A stretch of DNA of 64,000 nt from HLUCCA09 sp039822045 (lineage in GTDB: Bacteria; Pseudomonadota; Alphaproteobacteria; Rhodobacterales; Rhodobacteraceae). Under the pieces are notes generated by a model. It did not search any database. It was not told the origin of the DNA and saw only the letters and a list, made by a program, of their open reading frames with translations. Below, in pieces: positions 8,268 to 16,744 of this stretch. Each line of letters starts with the position of its first letter. Position 1 is the first letter of the stretch. Location of the stretch: the NCBI GenBank assembly GCA_039822045.1, contig JBCBMY010000006.1, positions 124,001-188,000 of the forward strand, written 5' to 3'. A program made the position numbers and the translations under genes.

Positions 8268-10963
8268 CCGAAGACCACCTGATGACGTTGCTCCACACCA
8301 AGACCGGGCGTCACGTTCTCGACACGCTCGCCGAGATCCCGCAGTCCGAGCGCCGCAAGCATGCCAAAGCGGTCGTGAAGCATTTCCGGGATCTGCAGGG
8401 CTTGAGCTTTGCCTACGATCGAAACTCGCGGCCGAAGCTCCGGGATGAAGAGGCCGTGACCGTGGGCTTACTGGCAACGGCCACGCTGACCGACCTCAAG
8501 AGGCTCGGCTATCTGCCCTACCTCAAGACGGTCTCTTTGGTGGACCTGGTCTCCAAGCTCAAGCCGGATTGGACGCAGGCGCTCGTCGACCATCTCGTCG
8601 AGAGCAATCCCTACCTTGTCAGCCAGGTTGCGCCGCTTTGGAAGGCCGGGCTGTGCCAGCGGCCCGAAAGCGACGCGATCATCCTGGGCTATTTCGGGCA
8701 CTTCCGGGGCGATGGCGAAGACGAGGCGGATTTGCTCAACCGAGACGTCTGGCGGTTCTTCGAGGTCGAGGGCGGCGGCGAGTTCAGCCTCGCCAATCAC
8801 GACAAATATGCCAAGCCGGGCACCGACAGCTGGGAGGCCCGACTTATGGGCTATGCCAACAGCGGCAAGCTCGACCGGCAGCGCCTGCTCGATGCCTCGC
8901 TCGACGCGCTGGAGCGCGACTTCGCGCAATACCGGGCCGGATGGTTTTCGCGGTTCCACGTGGCCATGGCGCCGACGCCGGGCGAGATGGCGGCCCGCGC
9001 CCCCCGCTACCTGGGGCTCCTCGGCTCCTCGGTCCCGCCAACGGTCTCGTTCGCGATGAGGATCGTGCAGGCCCTCGACAAGGCCGAGGCCCTCGCGCCG
9101 GGCGACCTGCTCGCCGCGCTCGAGCCCGCGCTCCAGGCGCGGTCCAAGGGTACGGTGGTCGCGGCGCTCAAACTGGTGGCGCGCGCCGCCAAGCGCGATG
9201 CCTCGCTCACGCCCGACGCGGCCTCGCGCACGCTCCTGGCGCTCGTGTGCGAGGATGCGGGTGTGCAGGGCAAGGCGCTCGACCTCTTCGAGGCGCTGGG
9301 CGGTCCAGACGATCCGGCCCTCTGCGACACGCTGGCCGACTATGTCGAGCTTGTCGCGCCCTCCGTCCGTCCCCGCATCGCCGCTCTGGCCCGCGTTGCA
9401 CCGGCCGAGGCCCCCGCACCGGCTGAACCCGAAGCGCCCCCCGCCCCCGTGGCCGTCGTGCCGGTGGACAGCGCCGACGCCGCCCTGTCGCTCTTCCTGT
9501 CGGTCCTCGAAACGCCGCGCGATCCGTTCGAGGTCGAGCGGGCCGTCGACGGCCTCTCGCGGTTCGGGCCCGAGCTCCGCGCCGAGGATCAGCGCCTCTC
9601 GCCCCTCCGCAAACGGGCCAAGCAGATTTGGAGCAATCCCGGCGAGTCCGATCTTCGGCTCGTCCTCGCGCTCACGGGGAGCGTCATCGCCGAAGGCACG
9701 TCCCTTGGCGCCCCCGGAGATGCGGATCAGGCGTCGCCCCTGCCGTTCTTCGAGGAGTGGCTGACGCTCCAGCGCGTCCATTTCCGTCGCAATGTCGAGC
9801 TTGCGAACCGGGTGCTGTCGGGGCGCGGCCTGCCCCTGCTGTCGCTCCCCAGCGACTCGTCGGGCACCGTATCGGTCGCCGATCTGACCGACAGGCTGGC
9901 GCTCTATCGCGCCGCCGAAACCTCCGCTGGCCCCGTCGACATGTCGCTCGCCCTGATGCGGCTCGACACGGCCGGGCAGGGCGCGGATGCGGCCCCCGTC
10001 CCCGCCCCTGTCCCCGTCCCCGACGCCGACATCGACACCGAGGCCCACCGCGCGCTGGCCTATGCCCTCGGTGCCGACGTCCCCGTTGGCCCGACGGCCG
10101 AGCTCTGGGCCTCCGCCTGGTGCGCGCGCCAGACCCAGGAACAGGACCCGCGCATCGTCGCGCTCTTCGACACGCCCCTGCCAAACTGCGGCATTCCCGT
10201 GCGCCAATCGCTGAACGTGCGGCGAGAGGACAGCCGCGACGGCCCGTATTTCTGGGTCAAGGTCGAGGTGCCCGCATCGCCCGAGATGCCGAACCAGGCC
10301 GATATCTTGCCGGCCATCTATGCCCACCATCCGATGCCAGCGCGCTACGCTTCCTGGGCCTGCGGCGGCACGTTCGCCGATATCGCCTGGGCCTCTCTCA
10401 CCCGGCCAACCGACCCCGAGCCGTTCTACCGGCAGGGCATCCTGCAGCAGGACACCTGGCAGAAGCTCACCGACAACCCCACGCGCGCGTTCCTCGAGCC
10501 CTTCTTCCGCCCCGGCGGCCCCGTCGGCGAGCTTGGCGCGGGTCTTCTCGCGCATGACATGGCCTGCGAGGACAAATCCGTCTCGTCGCTCGCCGCCGAA
10601 GCGGCCGCCCTCGTTCTGCGCCAGAACCGTCTGTCGGAGGAAAGGCTGGCGACGGCCCTCAAGGCCTTCCTGATGTCGCAATCGCTGCCCACCAGCCGGT
10701 GGACCAAGGCGCTTGCGACGATGGCCGAGGCAGGGGCCGAATGCCATGTGCGCGAGATCATCGCCCGGCTTCTCGACTTCCCGCCCGACGACACGCCGAG
10801 CGACATGGGCGGGATGATCGAGCTCTTCTACGAACTGCACATGGCCGCCGGCACGGCGCCCACGCGTCCCGAGACGCTGGCATGCCTTGGCGCGATCAAG
10901 GGCGGCGGCAAGGTCGCCAAGTTTTCCAAGAAGCTTCGCGCCCTGGCGTCCCAGGCGGCATAA
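8264..10963 (+). CDS. Large alpha-helical DUF6493-like protein, partner of the SWIM gene
   Basis: The product is 899 residues, with no signal peptide and no membrane helix. The composition (Leu/Ala-rich helices, for example the stretch with KGTVVAALKLVARAAKRDAS and following) suggests a helical-repeat scaffold. An Ala/Pro linker with 'APAEAPAPAEPEAPPAPVAV' splits it near residue 390. The arrangement with an upstream SWIM gene fits the DUF6493 family; this assignment is from recollection of the family and not from a search. The ATG at 8264 overlaps the TGA of the SWIM gene, and TGGAGG precedes it. The function is unknown. The tight coupling implies that the two proteins act together. Confidence 0.7.
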   Translation: MTEDHLMTLLHTKTGRHVLDTLAEIPQSERRKHAKAVVKHFRDLQGLSFAYDRNSRPKLRDEEAVTVGLLATATLTDLKRLGYLPYLKTVSLVDLVSKLKPDWTQALVDHLVESNPYLVSQVAPLWKAGLCQRPESDAIILGYFGHFRGDGEDEADLLNRDVWRFFEVEGGGEFSLANHDKYAKPGTDSWEARLMGYANSGKLDRQRLLDASLDALERDFAQYRAGWFSRFHVAMAPTPGEMAARAPRYLGLLGSSVPPTVSFAMRIVQALDKAEALAPGDLLAALEPALQARSKGTVVAALKLVARAAKRDASLTPDAASRTLLALVCEDAGVQGKALDLFEALGGPDDPALCDTLADYVELVAPSVRPRIAALARVAPAEAPAPAEPEAPPAPVAVVPVDSADAALSLFLSVLETPRDPFEVERAVDGLSRFGPELRAEDQRLSPLRKRAKQIWSNPGESDLRLVLALTGSVIAEGTSLGAPGDADQASPLPFFEEWLTLQRVHFRRNVELANRVLSGRGLPLLSLPSDSSGTVSVADLTDRLALYRAAETSAGPVDMSLALMRLDTAGQGADAAPVPAPVPVPDADIDTEAHRALAYALGADVPVGPTAELWASAWCARQTQEQDPRIVALFDTPLPNCGIPVRQSLNVRREDSRDGPYFWVKVEVPASPEMPNQADILPAIYAHHPMPARYASWACGGTFADIAWASLTRPTDPEPFYRQGILQQDTWQKLTDNPTRAFLEPFFRPGGPVGELGAGLLAHDMACEDKSVSSLAAEAAALVLRQNRLSEERLATALKAFLMSQSLPTSRWTKALATMAEAGAECHVREIIARLLDFPPDDTPSDMGGMIELFYELHMAAGTAPTRPETLACLGAIKGGGKVAKFSKKLRALASQAA

Positions 10964-11098
10964 CCCCGTTCAGTCACTCCGCGCCATACCGGTTCCGCCC
11001 GGCGTGTCGGTCCGACATCGGCCGGCATCCCCGACGCGATCCCCGCGCTCGACAATCTTGCGGCGAGCAATGTCCGCTCTTCCGAGACCTGTTCAAGG
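10964..11098 (+). other. Non-coding stretch after the DUF6493-like gene
   Basis: There is no gene here. Translation in the frame of the following pseudogene gives GIPDAIPALDNLAASNVR and similar, which could be a scrambled upstream part of that decayed gene, but no reliable start or motif is visible. Confidence 0.4.
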
Positions 11099-11382
11099 AT
11101 GGCCGAGGAAACCACGCCCGAGCGCATCCAGATGTGGCGCGACAGCCTGGACCGGATAGAGGCGATGGGTGAAAGCACCATGGTTTCCGGCCATAAGGGG
11201 CCGGGCGCCGTCCGCGATCCGTCAATCTTCGGAGTAACCCGCGCCTCTATGACCATTGGAACCGCACGCTGGCCGAGGCATCCATCCCCTAGGAGATGCG
11301 CGCCGCCATGACGGCCAGAAACGAAAACAGGGCCCTGGATTGGGCGCTCTACAGCTCCATCGGCGCTGTCTTTCCGGGCTGA
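11099..11382 (+). pseudogene. Decayed C-terminal remnant of an MBL-fold metallo-hydrolase
   Basis: The frame from 11099 gives a segment (AEETTPERIQMWRDSLDRIE, then TMVSGHKGPGAVRDPSIF) that matches the C-terminal pattern of MBL-fold hydrolases, which typically reads 'W..ALDRI..L....VVAGHK.P....DP'. After 'FGVTR' the match jumps to another frame (LYDHWNRTLAEASIP), hits a TAG, then continues as EMRAAMTARNENRALDWALY and ends at the TGA at 11380-11382. So at least one frameshift and one in-frame stop are visible, and the catalytic N-terminal HxHxDH part is missing. The identification is pattern-based. Confidence 0.55.
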
Positions 11383-11507
11383 CCAACACCAAAGGCGGGT
11401 TCGCAACGCTCTTTCCCTGCGCGCCAACGCCCGGCCAACCCTGCGGCCCCCACGCGCCTTTTCCCGGCTCGGGCAGACGCGCTCGACCTTGTCGGCTCGT
11501 CAACAAA

Positions 11508-11549
11508 GGAAAGGCCCGCCCGAGACAAACTCGGCGGCGGGCCTTCCCC
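11508..11549 (-). terminator. Rho-independent terminator for the peptidoglycan-binding gene
   Basis: A hairpin with arms AAGGCCCGCC..CGAG and CTCG..GGCGGGCCTT around a 5-nt ACAAA loop. On the minus strand it is followed by TTTCCTTTG. It lies about 75 bp beyond the stop at 11623 of the minus-strand gene. Confidence 0.7.
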
Positions 11550-11622
11550 TATGGGCATCGCTTCACCCGTCACCCGCGGGGCCCAAGTCAACGCTCGGGC
11601 CGGGGGCGGGGGCGTCCTCCGC

Positions 11623-13341
11623 TCAGTCGGAGACCGAGAACAGAGGCAGCGCCGATCCGGAGGCTTCCGTCCCGGCAGGCACGACCTGCGCCGGTGCCTT
11701 ACCCGCAAGCATGTCCGCGGCCGCCCGGATCAGGGCAGAGCGCTCGGGCTGTCCCGGCACAAAAGCGGGCTCCGCGCCGCGATCGATCGCGGAACTGGCC
11801 AGCTCGTACCATGCCAGCGAGAGATCGCCGCGCTTCGGTGTGCCGAAACCCTGGCCCAGGTGATGGCCCAGAAGCTCGGCATAGGGCTCATTGCCAACCG
11901 CCACCAGAAGCAGCGCGGACGCGACCGCCATTTGCATGTCGTCGGTCCGATAGCCGACGCTGAGGCAGATCCGCGAGCTGTCGGCCAGCGCAGCGGGCGC
12001 CATGCCCGAGGCCAGCACCACGTTGCCCACTTCCTGCCGCACGCTCGACACGTCCTGCAGCGCAAGCGAGGCCGCCGCGCCCGACAGGGCCGATGCCAGG
12101 CCCTTGCACTGCGCCTCGATGTCGGCCGCCGAAACGCCGGTGACCTTGGCGATCAGGGTCTCCCCATTGGCAATCGCATAGGTCCGCGCGAGGCAGAACT
12201 GCTCGGCAAGAGCGGCGTTCGGGTCGGTCATGTTCGAGACGGATGTAAAGCCGCCATTGGTCGTCGTCAGCAGGCTCACCGTGTTGCAGTGCGACGCAAG
12301 CGAGGCCTCCGTCGTGGGTTGTGCAAAGAACGTGGGAAGCCCGGCCGAGGTCGTCGCGGCGGGCGCCGTTGGCGTGCCGGCACCGGGGTTCGATGGCACC
12401 GCCGTTGCAACCGGGATCGACGCCTGGGGCGCCTGCGCCGCGGCGACCAGCTGCGTGCCCGTGCCGGGTGCCGGTGCCGCGGGCGCCGGTGCGGTGGCCA
12501 GCGTGGTCGCTCCGGTGCCCGGCATCTGGCACAGGCCCCGCGTGCACGAGAACATGGCGGGCGTGACGTTGAAGGCCTGGAAGTCGTTCCGCTCATAGCC
12601 CTCGGGCGTTGACACGAACACGCGAACCGCACAGCTCTGCGCATTGCACCAGAAGGCAGAGCCGGTGACCGACGTGTCGATCAGATAATCGGTCTGCCCG
12701 TCGCCGTTCATATCGGCCAGCTGGATGAAACCGGCGCGCTGGATCAGCTGCTCGCCCGACGGGTCCGAGCTGTCGGCGATCTCGTCGACCGACGCCGCGA
12801 TCACCTGCGGAAGTCCGCCATAGTTGGACGATCCGCCGCCGGTGGCTTCGTTGCGCCACGCGATCAGAAGGCCCGAAGTCAGCCCGCCCGCCTTGGCGAT
12901 TGCGGTCTGCGTGGCCGGTCCGCCGGCGAGCGCCCGATTGTGCGATGTCAGCAGGAACTGCTGCTCATAGGGCGTCAGCGTCCCGGTGGGCGGATAGCTC
13001 AGATGGGCCTGGTAGGCCGAGATCGCCGCGCGCGAGCGGCGGCCCAAAACGCCATCCGCGCCGCCGGCATTGAACCCGAAATAGTTCAGCGCGTGCTGGA
13101 CCGACCGGTTTTCCTCTCGCTGGGCCGACGAAACCGTCGGCGCGCGGTAGGAACGGCTCGACGTGGTCGAGCGTGTGGTCCGCTGCGGCTGTCGCTTTCG
13201 CTGGATGTCATTGGAGATGGCGCTGCCGATCGCGCCTCCGATAATGCCGCCGATCAGGGCGTCGTTCGCCAAGACCCGCTCGGCGGGGACGGCAGCGATA
13301 GCCACGGCGAGTGCGGCGGAAAGAAGAGCACGGTTCAGCAT
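11623..13341 (-). CDS. Secreted peptidoglycan-binding-domain protein
   Basis: The product is 572 residues. It starts with a Sec-type signal peptide (MLNRALLSAALAVAIAAVPA) followed by a glycine-rich 'GGIIGGAIGSAIS' segment of glycine-zipper type. A PG_binding_1-like domain follows (about residues 85-130: VQHALNYFGFNAGGADGVLG with RSRAAISAYQ). The middle has an EF-hand-like loop 'DMNGDGQTDYLID' and paired cysteines. An Ala/Pro linker then leads to a cysteine-containing C-terminal half without a known motif. It is probably a periplasmic or envelope protein. The start at 13341 is chosen because it begins the signal peptide; an upstream in-frame start would add 12 residues and spoil it. A terminator hairpin follows at 11508-11549. 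Confidence 0.78.
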   Translation of the reverse strand: MLNRALLSAALAVAIAAVPAERVLANDALIGGIIGGAIGSAISNDIQRKRQPQRTTRSTTSSRSYRAPTVSSAQREENRSVQHALNYFGFNAGGADGVLGRRSRAAISAYQAHLSYPPTGTLTPYEQQFLLTSHNRALAGGPATQTAIAKAGGLTSGLLIAWRNEATGGGSSNYGGLPQVIAASVDEIADSSDPSGEQLIQRAGFIQLADMNGDGQTDYLIDTSVTGSAFWCNAQSCAVRVFVSTPEGYERNDFQAFNVTPAMFSCTRGLCQMPGTGATTLATAPAPAAPAPGTGTQLVAAAQAPQASIPVATAVPSNPGAGTPTAPAATTSAGLPTFFAQPTTEASLASHCNTVSLLTTTNGGFTSVSNMTDPNAALAEQFCLARTYAIANGETLIAKVTGVSAADIEAQCKGLASALSGAAASLALQDVSSVRQEVGNVVLASGMAPAALADSSRICLSVGYRTDDMQMAVASALLLVAVGNEPYAELLGHHLGQGFGTPKRGDLSLAWYELASSAIDRGAEPAFVPGQPERSALIRAAADMLAGKAPAQVVPAGTEASGSALPLFSVSD

Positions 13342-13831
13342 ATGGATACTCCAAATACGACAGGACGGCGGCACCAAGACCCCAATGGTTAAAGGGACAT
13401 TGCCTTGCGATTCGAGTCAACACGGGCTCTGGGCGCCGTCGCCGCGCCCAGACTGGTCGGGCGCAACCAATGTTTGCTCAGCAAAACAGAGGCTTGCGCG
13501 ACCCTGCCGGCCTACGTGTTCCGCAAGGCCGCGCCCTCCTGGTTGCTTGCAAAAACGTTGTCTTCCACGCCTCCGATCATCGCGAACAACCGTGTGGAGA
13601 GCCCCCGACCCCCGGTTCGCCGTAAACGCTCAGTTGGGCGGCCCGTGAGCCTGCGACCCTCAGATGCGGCGTGGCATGCATCCCGGCCTCGGCTCCACCC
13701 GACAGACACGACAGTCGGTCCGCAGGGCCCTCATCCCCGTGCTTCGGCATACAGGCTGCGGACCTGCACGCTTGCATTGGCCCACCCTGTTCAATGATGC
13801 CCGTGCGGCGAAGGTCTGCTACCCATTCCAG
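13342..13831. other. Divergent intergenic region
   Basis: About 490 bp lie between the minus-strand peptidoglycan-binding gene and the plus-strand HIT gene, and must hold both promoters. A perfect 9-bp inverted repeat, TCTGGGCGC (13428-13436) and GCGCCCAGA (13444-13452), is the only clear structure. No gene is recognised. Confidence 0.5.
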
Positions 13832-14296
13832 ATGCACTCTGCAGACCAAGATCCTCCGATTGATTGTCTCTTCTGCGGCATCGCCTCGGGAGAGGTTGAG
13901 GCGCATGAGGTTTACCGGGATGACCGCATTGTTGCGTTCCTGGACAACGGGCCAATCCGCGATGGCCACATACAAATAATCCCCGTCGAACATATTGAGT
14001 CATTCGAGCTCTTGCCGCCGGATCTGGGCTCGGCAATCCTGCACCTTGCGCAGCGTATCGCCCTTGTTCAAAAACGCCTCTACAGCGTGGAGCGTGTCGC
14101 ATTCCTGTTCACGGGTGGGGATATTCCGCACGCCCATGCGCACGTCGTCCCGATGTTCGACAAGACTGACATCACCTCACGCAGATACATCAAAGAGCGC
14201 AAGCTCACTTGGGTGGCGCCAGAGCGGCCCGAGGCGACTGCGCTGCGCGACACCGCCAGCGCAATCGCCGAGGGCCTCTGCGGCTCTGCGCGCTAG
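13832..14296 (+). CDS. HIT-family hydrolase
   Basis: The product is 154 residues. The histidine-triad motif HAHAHVVPM (about residues 95-103) and the N-terminal zinc-like pair CLFC are typical of HIT/Hint-branch nucleotide hydrolases. Other family signs are the FLDNGPIRDGHIQIIPVEHI strand and the 'IASGEVEAHEVYRDD' opening. These enzymes act on nucleoside phosphoramidates or dinucleotides; the exact substrate is unknown. The start at 13832 is chosen because it opens the family-typical N-terminus; the ribosome site before it is weak. It lies just before the hydrogenase locus, and no link to hydrogenase is implied. Confidence 0.83.
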   Translation: MHSADQDPPIDCLFCGIASGEVEAHEVYRDDRIVAFLDNGPIRDGHIQIIPVEHIESFELLPPDLGSAILHLAQRIALVQKRLYSVERVAFLFTGGDIPHAHAHVVPMFDKTDITSRRYIKERKLTWVAPERPEATALRDTASAIAEGLCGSAR

Positions 14297-14429
14297 GAAT
14301 TGAGCTGCCTCGCGTCTCGCGCGGCCGTCACCCCGCATCGAATTTCGGCAATGCGGGCCGCACGCCCTGCCTGCGATAACCGGCCGTAAATGCTTGCCAT
14401 TGAGTGGAAACCTGCGTGAAACTACAGGC

Positions 14430-15755
14430 ATGTCACCACCGCTCGAACCCAGCGATGTCGCCCAGCAGCCCTTTACGGAAGAGGCCTGGTCAGACGTCCT
14501 GACGGCGTTCGATGCGGCCTACGCAGAGCTTGTATCGCACCAGCAGCTTCTCGAAGAGCAGAACGAAGAATTGCACGAGTTCAGGCGGTTGCTGAATTCA
14601 ATTCTGTCGTCGGTCAGCGATTTCATGATGGTCGTCGGACGGGACGGGCGCATTGAGCAAGTCAGCGCGTCGCTGGAGGCCGCAACCGGATCTTTGGCAA
14701 GCGCCCTGATCGGGAAACCGGCCCTTGGCCTTTTCGAAGAGCGCGGCAGTGTGCGGGTCGGCAGCGAACTGGATGCGATGCGCTTTGCGCGGGAGCCTGT
14801 CCGGTTTGAGGCGGAGATCCTCGGCAAGGACGGCCCTCAGCCTTACGATATCTCGATCGCAGCGCGAATTGATGATCGCGGCCGCATGCTGGGCGCCGTC
14901 ATTATCGGGCGGCCCTTGGGTGAGCTGAGGCAGGCCTATGCCGAGTTGGAGGAGGGCCACCAAAGCTTGATTGACGCCCAGACCCAGCTTGTGCGCAACG
15001 AGAAGCTCGCGTCGCTCGGGCGGCTCTTGGCTGGGGTGGCGCACGAACTCAACAACCCGATCAGCTTTGTCTATGCCAATGCCCATGCGCTCGAGAAATA
15101 CATCTCGCGCTTTGAGGTCTATTTCGAGCGCGTCGAGGCCGGGGCGCCCCGCTCGGAACTGATCGAACTGCGACACGAGCTGAAGCTTGACCGGGAGCTG
15201 AAGAACCTCCGAGACGCGATCGAAGGGGCCCGCGACGGTGCCGAGCGGGTGCGCGATATTGTGGCCGACCTGCGCCGTCTGTCGGTTGCCGGCTCGGCAA
15301 GTCGGGAGCGGTTTGACATTGCAGAGGCGGCCAAAGTGGCGGCGCGCTGGGTCGTGCGGGGGTCGAAATCCAGCGTCGATGTACAGTTCGAGGGCGCCGA
15401 CAGTCTGCAAATCCTGGGCAATGCAGGGCATGTCCAGCAGATCGTGATGAACCTCGTCCAGAACGCCATTGATGCCTTGAGCGAGGTGAGCGAGCCAACA
15501 GTGGTCGTTCGCGTTGACCGGGATCGCGAAACCGCGGTTCTGACCGTGTCCGACAATGGGCCGGGCATTCCCGAGGCGCTCGCCGCTGCGATCTTCGACC
15601 CGTTCTTCACAACCAAGGCCGTGGGGCAGGGCACGGGCCTGGGGCTATCGATTTCCAACAAGATCGCCGAAGAGCATGGCGGGCGGCTGACCTATGAGGA
15701 CCTCAAGCCCGGAACGGCCTTCAGGTTGGAGTTGCCCCTGGAGGGGAAGTCTTGA
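14430..15755 (+). CDS. hupT: Hydrogenase-regulating sensor histidine kinase HupT
   Basis: The product is 441 residues. The N-terminal coiled region (about residues 20-55) and a PAS domain (about residues 60-165) precede the H-box (LASLGRLLAGVAHELNNPIS), where the histidine of 'AHELNNP' is the phosphorylation site. An ATPase domain follows with N-box 'VQNAIDAL', G1 'DNGPGIP', F-box 'FDPFFTTK' and G2 'GQGTGLGLSIS'. No membrane segment is seen. In R. capsulatus HupT works with HupUV to phosphorylate HupR when H2 is absent. A frame extension to a TTG at 14394 is possible; I prefer the ATG at 14430. The stop overlaps the TTG start of hupU, so the sensor genes are coupled. Confidence 0.88.
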   Translation: MSPPLEPSDVAQQPFTEEAWSDVLTAFDAAYAELVSHQQLLEEQNEELHEFRRLLNSILSSVSDFMMVVGRDGRIEQVSASLEAATGSLASALIGKPALGLFEERGSVRVGSELDAMRFAREPVRFEAEILGKDGPQPYDISIAARIDDRGRMLGAVIIGRPLGELRQAYAELEEGHQSLIDAQTQLVRNEKLASLGRLLAGVAHELNNPISFVYANAHALEKYISRFEVYFERVEAGAPRSELIELRHELKLDRELKNLRDAIEGARDGAERVRDIVADLRRLSVAGSASRERFDIAEAAKVAARWVVRGSKSSVDVQFEGADSLQILGNAGHVQQIVMNLVQNAIDALSEVSEPTVVVRVDRDRETAVLTVSDNGPGIPEALAAAIFDPFFTTKAVGQGTGLGLSISNKIAEEHGGRLTYEDLKPGTAFRLELPLEGKS

Positions 15756-16744
15756 ATCTGCTCTGGCTCCAGTCCGCCGGGTGCGGCGGCTGCACCATGT
15801 CGCTGCTCTGCGCGGAAGACCCAAACGTGTTGGAGCTGTTCGAGGATGCTGGGATCGACATCCTTTGGCATCCCGCCCTGTCCGAGGCCACGGGTCCCGA
15901 GGCGCGTCAGGTGCTGGAGGCCGTTCTGGTAGGCGAGACGCCGCTGGATATCCTCTGCGTCGAAGGCAGCATCGTCACCGGTCCGCGCGGCACCGGCCGG
16001 TTTCACATGCTGTCGGGAACGGGGCGGTCGATGCTCGAATGGTGTCGCCAGATTGCACCGTTGGCCCAGGACGTCGTCGCTGTTGGGACCTGTGCCGCGT
16101 TCGGAGGCATCACGGCTGCGGGGAACAATCCGGTCGGGGCCCTGGGGCTTCAATATGATGGTGCCCATCCAGGTGGCGCCCTGCCCGAGAGCTTTCGGAG
16201 CCGATCCGGGCGCCCCGTGATCAATGTCGCTGGCTGTCCCACGCATCCCGATTGGGTGACCGAGACACTGCTCCTTCTCGCCAGCGGCGGGCTCGGCGCG
16301 GAGGCATTGGACAGCTTCAACCGGCCGCGCTTTTACACCGACCATTTGGTGCACCACGCCTGCCCGAAGAACGAGTATTACGAATACAAGGCCAGCGCGC
16401 GGCAATTGTCGGAGCTTGGCTGCATGATGGAGCATCTGGGCTGCATCGGCACGCAAGCGGTCGGAGACTGCAATATCCGGCCCTGGAACGGCAGCGGATC
16501 CTGCACCCGGGGCGGGTATCCCTGCATCGCCTGCACCAGTCCGGAGTTCGAGAACCCGCGCACGACGTTCACGGAAACGCCAAAGGTGGCCGGGATTCCC
16601 GTCGGCCTGCCATCCGACATGCCCAAAGCCTGGTTCATGGCGCTGGCCTCGCTCTCAAAGGCGGCGACCCCCGAGCGGATCGATCGGAACGCCAAATCCG
16701 ATCGCATCCAGGTGTCGCCCAAGCCGAAACGAGAGCGAACGTGA
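15752..16744 (+). CDS. hupU: H2-sensing (regulatory) hydrogenase small subunit
   Basis: The product is 330 residues. It resembles the [NiFe]-hydrogenase small subunit, with the proximal-cluster cysteines near the N-terminus (AGCGGCTMSLLC), later 'VGTCAAFGG' and 'AGCPTHPDW', and the medial/distal cluster region (HHACPKNEYYEYKAS with GCIGTQAVGDC and GYPCIACTSPEF). It has no Tat signal and no C-terminal anchor, unlike HupS, which is the known mark of the cytoplasmic H2 sensor. The start is TTG at 15752, overlapping the TGA of hupT, with GAGGGGAAG immediately upstream. No ATG is available at the right place. It ends overlapping the GTG of hupV. Confidence 0.92.
   Translation: MNLLWLQSAGCGGCTMSLLCAEDPNVLELFEDAGIDILWHPALSEATGPEARQVLEAVLVGETPLDILCVEGSIVTGPRGTGRFHMLSGTGRSMLEWCRQIAPLAQDVVAVGTCAAFGGITAAGNNPVGALGLQYDGAHPGGALPESFRSRSGRPVINVAGCPTHPDWVTETLLLLASGGLGAEALDSFNRPRFYTDHLVHHACPKNEYYEYKASARQLSELGCMMEHLGCIGTQAVGDCNIRPWNGSGSCTRGGYPCIACTSPEFENPRTTFTETPKVAGIPVGLPSDMPKAWFMALASLSKAATPERIDRNAKSDRIQVSPKPKRERT

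Noticed and set aside
8468..10840. 790-codon open frame antisense to the DUF6493-like gene
   Set aside because: Shadow frame: low-complexity Arg/Gly/Glu composition, no domain, no ribosome site, and the plus-strand gene is coupled to a SWIM gene.
14390..14419. Nine-codon open frame just before hupT that might be a leader peptide
   Set aside because: No ribosome site and no regulatory codon bias or attenuator hairpin.
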